NCBI RefSeq assembly: GCF_001429395.1
Contig: NZ_LMJT01000023.1
Span: 79,631 to 143,630, forward strand
Length of the DNA: 64,000 nt
DNA from: Allobosea sp. Root381
GTDB taxonomy: Bacteria > Pseudomonadota > Alphaproteobacteria > Rhizobiales > Beijerinckiaceae
Direction of reading: 5' to 3'
Shown here: in pieces, positions 42,616 through 48,556 of the stretch
How positions within the stretch are numbered: the stretch's first letter is position 1
Layout of the letters: every line of letters starts with the position of its first letter
Program-made: the position numbers and the translations under genes
The notes under the pieces: generated by a model
What the model was told of the DNA's origin: nothing
Databases searched by the model: none
What the model saw: only the letters and a program-made list of their open reading frames with translations

Positions 42616-43500
42616 TCATGCCGCCAGCCCCGGGATGAACAGCGGCAGGCGCGGGCGCAAGTGGGCGAGGTCCTCCTCGTCCTTGATCGCGGTGCCGAGC
42701 GAGCGGCGGAAGGCCTCGGGCCAGGGTGCGCCGGTCTGGGCCAGCGCGGTGGCGGCCTCGGCCCAGTCGACCGCCTCGGCCACGCCCGGCGGTTTCGCCA
42801 GCGGCTCCTGTCGCAGGAGCCCGACCGCATGGACGACGGCGCGCGCCGTGCCCTCCGCCACGGCCGAGGAGCGCAGCATGATGATCTGCGCCTCGCGCTC
42901 GGCCTCCGGATAGGCGATGTAGTGATAGACGCAGCGGCGGCGCAGCGCCTCGTGCAGCTCGCGGGTGCGGTTCGAGGTCAGCACCACGACCGGCCGCTCG
43001 GGCGCCCGCAACGTGCCGCGCTCGGGGATCGAGATCGAGAAATCGGAGAGGAACTCGAGCAGGAAGGCCTCGAATTCATGGTCCGAGCGGTCAATCTCGT
43101 CGATCAGCAGCACGGTCGATTCCGGCCGCCGCAGCGCCGTCAGCATCGGCCGCTCGATCAGGAAGTCGTCGCGGTAGATGTCGAGCGCCTCGCCCTCGCG
43201 CGCCTGCCGGATCGCCAGCATCTGGCGAGGATAGTTCCACTCGTAGAGCGCTGCCGAGGCGTCGATGCCCTCGAAGCATTGCAGGCGGATGAGCTGGCGG
43301 CCGAGGATGCCGGCGATGGCCTTGGCGGCCTCGGTCTTGCCGACGCCGGGCGCGCCCTCCAGCAGCAGCGGCTTGCCGAGTGCGAGCGAGAGGTAGCCGG
43401 CGGTGGCGATGCCGTCATCGGCGAGATACATCGCCCCCGTCAGGGCCTGGGCCAGGTCCTCGGGGCTCGATATGCCGGCGACGGTGGTGCGGAGCGCCAT
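42616..43500 (-). CDS. CoxD-like MoxR-family AAA+ ATPase
   Basis: This AAA+ ATPase has 294 residues. Walker A is LLEGAPGVGKTEAAKAIAGI and Walker B VLLIDEIDRSDHEFEAFLLE. VVLTSNRTRELHEALRRRCV holds sensor 1 and the arginine finger. YHYIAYPEAEREAQII is typical of the CoxD/MoxR type. ATG 43500 matches the family N-terminus; codons before it overlap the upstream spacer and gene end. MoxR ATPases work with VWA proteins as a chaperone pair. Here they should help insert or modify the Mo cofactor of the hydroxylase encoded just upstream. Confidence 0.9.
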   Translation of the reverse strand: MALRTTVAGISSPEDLAQALTGAMYLADDGIATAGYLSLALGKPLLLEGAPGVGKTEAAKAIAGILGRQLIRLQCFEGIDASAALYEWNYPRQMLAIRQAREGEALDIYRDDFLIERPMLTALRRPESTVLLIDEIDRSDHEFEAFLLEFLSDFSISIPERGTLRAPERPVVVLTSNRTRELHEALRRRCVYHYIAYPEAEREAQIIMLRSSAVAEGTARAVVHAVGLLRQEPLAKPPGVAEAVDWAEAATALAQTGAPWPEAFRRSLGTAIKDEEDLAHLRPRLPLFIPGLAA

Positions 43501-43504
43501 CGCG

Positions 43505-44548
43505 TCAGCGCCAGTTGACCGGGCCGCCGCGGCGCGGGCCGGGCTTGACGCCGCCATTGGCGCGGATCGCCCGGAGGATCTTTTCCGGCGTGATCGGCAA
43601 TTCGTCCACCCGCACGCCGACGGCGTTGTAGACCGCGTTGGCGACGGCCGGCAGCACCGGGTTGGCGCACATCTCGCCCGGCCCCTTGCCGCCGAAGGGG
43701 CCGTCGGGCGCCGGCCGCTCCAGCACCGTGACGTGATAGGGCGCGATCTCGCCCGGCCCGGGCATCAGGTACTCGTTGAAGTCGCGCGGGCCGTGCTCGA
43801 TGCTCGGGTAGTACGGCTCCGGTGTTTCGTACAATGCGTGGCTGATGCCCATCCAGGCGCCACCGACGAGCTGCTGCTCGACCATGCGCGGATTGATGAC
43901 GCGGCCGAGCTCATAGGCGCTGGTCATGCGCAGAACCTCGACCTCGCCGGTCTCGTCGTCGACGGAGACATCGGCGACGAGGCAGGCATGGGCGAAGGCG
44001 GTGTTGGGGTTCATCTCGCCGGTCTCGGCATCGACGGCCGAAAGCGGGATCAGGAAGATGCCGCGCCCGGCGATGGTCTTGCCCTGCTTGAACTGGGCGG
44101 CCTGCGCCGTCGCCTTCACGGTGATCGTCTTGGACGGCGCGCCACGGACATGGATGTTGCCGCGCCCGTCGGTGACGAGGTCGGCGGCATTGACCTCGAG
44201 CTCCTCGGCCGCTGCCTCCAGCAGCACGCCGCGGGCCTCGCGCGCGGCGACGATGATGGCGTTGCCCATGCGGTGCGTGCCGCGCGAGGCGAAGGAGCCC
44301 ATGTCGTGCGGGCCGGTGTCGCTGTCGGCGGTGTCGACGAAGACGTCTTCGACCGGGACGCCGAGCGTCTCGGCCGCGATCTGCCGCGAGACCTGCTTCA
44401 TGCCCTGGCCGAGATCGATCGCCGAGAGCGCGACCGTGAACTTGCCCTCGGGGTTGGAATGGATCAGCGCCTGGCTCGGGTCGCCGCCGAGATTCATGCC
44501 GATCGGATAATTGACCGAGGCCATGCCGCGGCCTTCGTGACGGGCCAT
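43505..44548 (-). CDS. Molybdopterin-binding hydroxylase subunit, C-terminal half
   Basis: This 347-residue protein is the C-terminal half of a xanthine-dehydrogenase/CoxL-type large subunit. GMASVNYPIGMNLGGDPSQA joins where the other half stops. AIDLGQGMKQVSRQIAAETL and ADSDTGPHDMGSFASRGTHR bind the cofactor. GGKGPGEMCANPVLPAVANA carries the conserved active-site glutamate. It starts two bases beyond the stop of the N-terminal half, in another frame (TGACATG). The two halves should assemble into one active site, as in hydroxylases with separate large and medium Mo subunits. Confidence 0.85.
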   Translation of the reverse strand: MARHEGRGMASVNYPIGMNLGGDPSQALIHSNPEGKFTVALSAIDLGQGMKQVSRQIAAETLGVPVEDVFVDTADSDTGPHDMGSFASRGTHRMGNAIIVAAREARGVLLEAAAEELEVNAADLVTDGRGNIHVRGAPSKTITVKATAQAAQFKQGKTIAGRGIFLIPLSAVDAETGEMNPNTAFAHACLVADVSVDDETGEVEVLRMTSAYELGRVINPRMVEQQLVGGAWMGISHALYETPEPYYPSIEHGPRDFNEYLMPGPGEIAPYHVTVLERPAPDGPFGGKGPGEMCANPVLPAVANAVYNAVGVRVDELPITPEKILRAIRANGGVKPGPRRGGPVNWR

Positions 44549-44549
44549 G

Positions 44550-46319
44550 TCAGCGCCTCCTCGTGCCGAAAACAGACGAGAACCGGACCGCGCCATGCTG
44601 AGTCTGCGTGGGTGCGGCGGGGGCCGGCGGTGGGACGGGGGCCGGCATCGGCGGTCCCGGCGGCAGCTGCGATGCGGGCGGGCTCGTCGTCGATTGATAC
44701 GGCGAGGACGTATAGGGTGGTGGCGCAGGCGGCGTGATAGCTGGCGAGACCTGCTCATAGCGCGGCACCTGTGTCGGCGCGGCGCGCCCGTCGCGCGAAC
44801 CGTCCATCACCGGCTGCTTGCTGAGCGGGATGCGCATCGTGCCGGCCGGCAGCGTCTGGGTGGCGGTGCCGGCTCGCGTGTCCGGCCGGCCGATTTGGCC
44901 CTTGGTGTCGATGACAGTCGCCGGGACCTGGCCCCGCTCGCCGGCGCCGCCCGTATGGGAGGTCTGCCGCCTGGCCTGCTCGGAGAGCGGCCAGTTCGCC
45001 GTTTCCGCCGCGACCTGCACGCATTCGATCAGCGCCGTGTTCTTGGCGGCACGGCGATGCGGCTTCATGTCCCCGTCGCGATAGGCGTTGAGGATGCGGA
45101 ACTCCATCGGGTCCATGTTCGCCGCCTCGGCGAGCCGGTCCATCTGGACCTCGAGCGCGAAATCGACCGCCGTGACGCCGAAGCCGCGCATCGCGGTCGA
45201 GGGGCAGCGATTGGTGTAGGCGACGTGGATGTCGGAGGCGACGTTCGGGATCCAGTAGGGCCCGGGCACATGCGCCGTGCACTTGATCGCCGCATAGCTC
45301 GACAGCCGCGTATAGGCGCCGGCGTCGAAATAGCTGCGGATGTAGCGGGCGACGATGCGCCCGTCCCGCATCAGCCCGTCCTTGACGTAGATGCGCTCGG
45401 CGCCGCGCGGCGAGCCGTAGAGCATCTCCTCCTCGCGATCGAGCACGAAGCGCACCGGCTTACCTGTCATCATCGCACCGAGCACGGCCAGCGGCTCGGT
45501 CAGCGAGTCGACCTTGCCGCCGAAGCCGCCGCCGACCGTGCCGCCGACGAAATGCAGCATATTCGAGGGCAGGCCGACGATCTTGGCCGTGGTGTCGAGC
45601 GAGAAGAAGAGGCCCTGCGCGCAGGAATGGACGAGATAGCGCCCGTTCTGGTCCGGCGCGGCGATGGTGCCGTTGGTCTCCGTCGGCGCATGCTCGATCG
45701 GAGACATCTGGTAGCGGTGCTCCATGACGATGTCGGCCGAGGCGAAGCCGCGCTCGACATCGCCGAAGCGCAGCTTCTGGTGGTCGAAGCGCTCGTGATA
45801 TTCGAAGTAGTTGCCGGGATAGGTTTCGTTGACCGTCGGAGCACCCGGCGCCAGCGCCTCCTCGACGTCGAACACGGTCGGCAGCGGGTCGTAGTCGATG
45901 CGCACCAGTTTGCGCGCGGCCAGCGCCTGCGCCTCGCTCTCGGCGATGATCGCGACGACGGGCTCGCCCTTGTAGCGGACCTTGTCGACGGCGAGCGATG
46001 GCTCGTCGTCCTTGCCGAAATTGATCAGGCTCAGCAGCGTGTTCTTGTTCACTGGCACGTCGGCGCCGCGCAGCACGCGCTTGACGCCAGGTGCGCGCTC
46101 GGCGGCCGAGACGTCGATCGAGCGGATGCGGGCATGGGCATGCGGGCTGCGCACGATCTTGAGATGCAGCAGCCCCTCGAATCCGTGATCGTCGAAATAG
46201 CGCGTCCGCCCGGTGACATGGCCGGGCATGTCCTGCCGCTGCAGGCCCTTGCCGACGACGTTGAGATTGTCGTCCCGTTCGTCGGCAAAGAGGTCCTTGC
46301 GCATCTCCATCGTGGCCAT
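44550..46319 (-). CDS. Molybdopterin-binding hydroxylase subunit, N-terminal half with Pro-rich tail
   Basis: This 589-residue protein has the N-terminal half of the Mo subunit followed by an unusual tail. VGKGLQRQDMPGHVTGRTRY opens it, GGTVGGGFGGKVDSLTEPLA (GGGFGGK at 263-269) is the cofactor loop, and STAMRGFGV the substrate-pocket arginine segment. CO dehydrogenases carry VAYRCSFR at that place, so this is not a CODH. The core ends near residue 450. Residues about 455-589 are Pro/Thr/Ser-rich with no relation to the family, ending in polyproline runs. It lies between the 2Fe-2S gene and the C-terminal half. Confidence 0.85.
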   Translation of the reverse strand: MATMEMRKDLFADERDDNLNVVGKGLQRQDMPGHVTGRTRYFDDHGFEGLLHLKIVRSPHAHARIRSIDVSAAERAPGVKRVLRGADVPVNKNTLLSLINFGKDDEPSLAVDKVRYKGEPVVAIIAESEAQALAARKLVRIDYDPLPTVFDVEEALAPGAPTVNETYPGNYFEYHERFDHQKLRFGDVERGFASADIVMEHRYQMSPIEHAPTETNGTIAAPDQNGRYLVHSCAQGLFFSLDTTAKIVGLPSNMLHFVGGTVGGGFGGKVDSLTEPLAVLGAMMTGKPVRFVLDREEEMLYGSPRGAERIYVKDGLMRDGRIVARYIRSYFDAGAYTRLSSYAAIKCTAHVPGPYWIPNVASDIHVAYTNRCPSTAMRGFGVTAVDFALEVQMDRLAEAANMDPMEFRILNAYRDGDMKPHRRAAKNTALIECVQVAAETANWPLSEQARRQTSHTGGAGERGQVPATVIDTKGQIGRPDTRAGTATQTLPAGTMRIPLSKQPVMDGSRDGRAAPTQVPRYEQVSPAITPPAPPPYTSSPYQSTTSPPASQLPPGPPMPAPVPPPAPAAPTQTQHGAVRFSSVFGTRRR

Positions 46320-46329
46320 GGCGTCCTCC

Positions 46330-46812
46330 TCAGGCTCGGCGCGCGCCGGGCGCGTTCGCCGCGGCCAGGATCGCGGTGACGATCGGCTCGTAGCCGGTGC
46401 AGCGGCAGATGTTTCCGCTGATCGCCTCGATGACCTCGTCGCGGGTCGGGCTCAGGTTCTTCGCCAGCAGCGCCCGTGCCGCAGTCAGCATGCCCGGCGT
46501 GCAGAAGCCGCATTGCGCCGCGAAATGGTCCATGAAGGCGGCCTGCAGCGGGTGCAGCTCCGGCCCGTCGGCAAGGCCAGAGGCGGTCTCGACATGGCGA
46601 CCCTCGCAGGCGACAGAGAGCGTCAGGCAGGAGAGCACCGGTTCGCCGTCGACCAGCACGGTGCAGACGCCGCAGGTGCCCTGGCCGCAGCCATATTTCG
46701 GCGCGAATTCGCCGAGGCCCCGCCGGAGCGTGTTGAGCAGGGTCTCGGGCGCGTCGACGAAGGCGGCGCGGTCGGAGCCGTTGAGCCGGAACTGGACCGG
46801 GGTCTTGGCCAT
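46330..46812 (-). CDS. 2Fe-2S subunit of molybdenum hydroxylase (CoxS type)
   Basis: This 160-residue protein carries two 2Fe-2S clusters. The plant-type cluster is in YGCGQGTCGVCTVLVDGEPV followed by LSCL. The second is in QCGFCTPGMLTAA and GNICRCTGYEPI. It relays electrons from the Mo site to the FAD subunit. ATG 46812 gives the standard N-terminus and normal length. It lies between the FAD gene and the N-terminal Mo half. Confidence 0.95.
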   Translation of the reverse strand: MAKTPVQFRLNGSDRAAFVDAPETLLNTLRRGLGEFAPKYGCGQGTCGVCTVLVDGEPVLSCLTLSVACEGRHVETASGLADGPELHPLQAAFMDHFAAQCGFCTPGMLTAARALLAKNLSPTRDEVIEAISGNICRCTGYEPIVTAILAAANAPGARRA

Positions 46813-46823
46813 GGCGCGGCTCC

Positions 46824-47648
46824 TCAGCGGGCTTCGCCGGCGAGCAGCCGGCCGAGATGGACGGGCAGCACCTCGCGACGATACCACTCGCTCGCGATCG
46901 CATCGGTGGCCGGGCGGCAACCTTCGAGCGCCGCCTGTTGCGCCGCCTGGATCGCGGCCGCATCAAGCGTCTTGCCCTCGAGCGCCCGCTCGACGCCACG
47001 CGCCCGGACCGGCACCGGTGCCATCGCGCCATAGGCGACGCGGGCCTGCATGATGCGCCCGCCCTGCGCCGGCAGATGCGCCGCGATCGACATCACCGCG
47101 ATGCCCTTGGGCTTGACCCGGCTGATCTTGCGGAAGCGGAAATCGGCCGGGTTGGCCGGCCGCGAAACCTGCACGCCGGTGATCAGCCCGGGCAGGGTGC
47201 CGCGCTCGCGCCCGGCCAGGAACTCCTCCAGCGGCACGCCGCGGCCGGTGCCGTAGCCGGCCTGGACCACGACCTGCGCGTCGAGCGCCAGCAGCGCGAC
47301 GGTGAAGTCCCCATAGGGCGTCTCGGCGAAGAGATTGCCGCCGATCGTCGCCATGTTGCGCACCGCCGGTCCGCCGATGGCGCGCGCGGCCGGATGCAGG
47401 AAGGCGAGGTCGCGGCTCGCCAGCACCTGCGCCATCGTCACCCCGGCACCGAGCTCGATCCGGCCCCCGCTGGCGTTCAGCTGGCGGAACGCGGGGTCGG
47501 TGACGCGCAGCAACGTGCCTTCGGTCAGCCGCCCCTCGTTGACGTCCCGCATCACCAGCGTGCCGCCCCCGACGAGCACGGCCTGCCGGTCTCCGGAGAG
47601 GATGCCGGCGGCCTCGGCAAGCGTCGCGCAGCTTCTCAGGCCCAGCAT
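46824..47648 (-). CDS. FAD-binding subunit of molybdenum hydroxylase (CoxM type)
   Basis: This 274-residue FAD subunit has the PCMH/VAO-type fold. AVLVGGGTLVMRD is the first FAD-binding motif; the family usually has AGGT. IGGPAVRNMATIGGNLFAET is the second, TIGGN, motif. KISRVKPKGIAVMSIAAHLP marks the start of the C-terminal domain. It receives electrons from the 2Fe-2S subunit. It lies one base from an SRPBCC gene upstream and 11 bases from the 2Fe-2S gene, in the usual M-S-L order. Confidence 0.92.
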   Translation of the reverse strand: MLGLRSCATLAEAAGILSGDRQAVLVGGGTLVMRDVNEGRLTEGTLLRVTDPAFRQLNASGGRIELGAGVTMAQVLASRDLAFLHPAARAIGGPAVRNMATIGGNLFAETPYGDFTVALLALDAQVVVQAGYGTGRGVPLEEFLAGRERGTLPGLITGVQVSRPANPADFRFRKISRVKPKGIAVMSIAAHLPAQGGRIMQARVAYGAMAPVPVRARGVERALEGKTLDAAAIQAAQQAALEGCRPATDAIASEWYRREVLPVHLGRLLAGEAR

Positions 47649-47649
47649 G

Positions 47650-48102
47650 TCAGGCGCCCTCCGGGCTGAGTTCGGGCAGGCGGCGGACCGCCTCGATGCC
47701 GTTGGTGTAGACCTCGTCTCCGACGATGCGGGCGAGTTCCGCCTCGCGCCCGGGCGGCGTGGTGAACCGGCTCTCCCAGTGCCAGAAGGCCCGGTTGCCG
47801 TCCGTCACCGGCAGCAGCCGGACATGGGCGACGTAGTTGAACAGCGGGATCGGCGTGTCGAGCAGGCAGTAGCTGAAGGTCATTTCGAGGTCCGAGAGGG
47901 TGAGCAGCTGCTCGCGCAGCTCGCTGCCGTCCTGCAGGGAGAAACGGCGCACGCAGCCGATCCTGTCGGACGGGTAACCGCGCTCGATCTCGCTCCGCGC
48001 CACGATCGGATGCCAGCGATCATGGCCGTTGAAATCGCGCAGGATCGACCATAGCCGGTCGACCGGCGCGTCGATGATGGTGCTGCGGACGACGTGAGGC
48101 AT
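47650..48102 (-). CDS. SRPBCC-family (START-like) protein 1
   Basis: A 150-residue protein with a hydrophobic-pocket START/Bet v1-like fold. APVDRLWSILRDFNGHDRWH is the family start, EQLLTLSDLEMTFSYCLLDT and PLFNYVAHVRLLPV the central strands, and WHWESRFTTPPGREAELARI the end. It shares its layout with the next upstream gene, so the two are probably ancient duplicates. In CO dehydrogenase clusters the SRPBCC protein CoxG links the Mo enzyme to the membrane; a similar job here is inferred only. Confidence 0.85.
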   Translation of the reverse strand: MPHVVRSTIIDAPVDRLWSILRDFNGHDRWHPIVARSEIERGYPSDRIGCVRRFSLQDGSELREQLLTLSDLEMTFSYCLLDTPIPLFNYVAHVRLLPVTDGNRAFWHWESRFTTPPGREAELARIVGDEVYTNGIEAVRRLPELSPEGA

Positions 48103-48106
48103 GGCC

Positions 48107-48544
48107 TCATCCCCCGAATGCGCGCTTGAGCGCGTCGAATCCGCCCTGGAAGACATTCGTGCCGATGCCCTGGATGAGCTCCGCCGCGCGCTCCGGCGCG
48201 CAGTCGAAATCGGCCGACCATTCGATGAAGGTCCGCTCCTGGTCCGTGATCGGGGTCAGCCGCATCGTCGCGACGTAGTTCGTCAGCGGCATCGGCGAAT
48301 CCAGGATCGCGTAGGTGCAGAACATGTCGTAGTCCGACAGGCCAAGCAGCTGCTCGCGCAGCCTGTCGCCGCTGCGGAGCGTGAAGGCGCGGATGCAGCC
48401 GACCTTGTCGGCCGGCTCGCCGTTCTCGATGCGGCTTTCCGCGATCCGCGGATGCCAGTTCGGCAGGCCGTTGAAGTCACGCACGCGAGCCCAGACCTTG
48501 GCGGCGGGTGCGGCGATGACGCTGGAGACATAGACACGAGCCAT
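48107..48544 (-). CDS. SRPBCC-family (START-like) protein 2
   Basis: A 145-residue START-like protein. SVIAAPAAKVWARVRDFNGL and PNWHPRIAESRIENGEPADK open it, and FIEWSADFDCAPERAAELIQ ends it. The SDYDMFCTYAILDSPMPLTN stretch matches the equivalent part of SRPBCC protein 1. It lies 4 bases upstream of that gene and 12 bases after the flotillin gene. It probably binds a hydrophobic ligand; which one is unknown. Confidence 0.85.
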   Translation of the reverse strand: MARVYVSSVIAAPAAKVWARVRDFNGLPNWHPRIAESRIENGEPADKVGCIRAFTLRSGDRLREQLLGLSDYDMFCTYAILDSPMPLTNYVATMRLTPITDQERTFIEWSADFDCAPERAAELIQGIGTNVFQGGFDALKRAFGG

Positions 48545-48556
48545 GATGCTTCGTCC

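Noticed and set aside
43505-48102. CO dehydrogenase cluster
   Set aside because: The FAD, 2Fe-2S, Mo, CoxD and CoxE types match, but the Mo subunit lacks the VAYRCSFR active-site loop, so CO oxidation is not supported.
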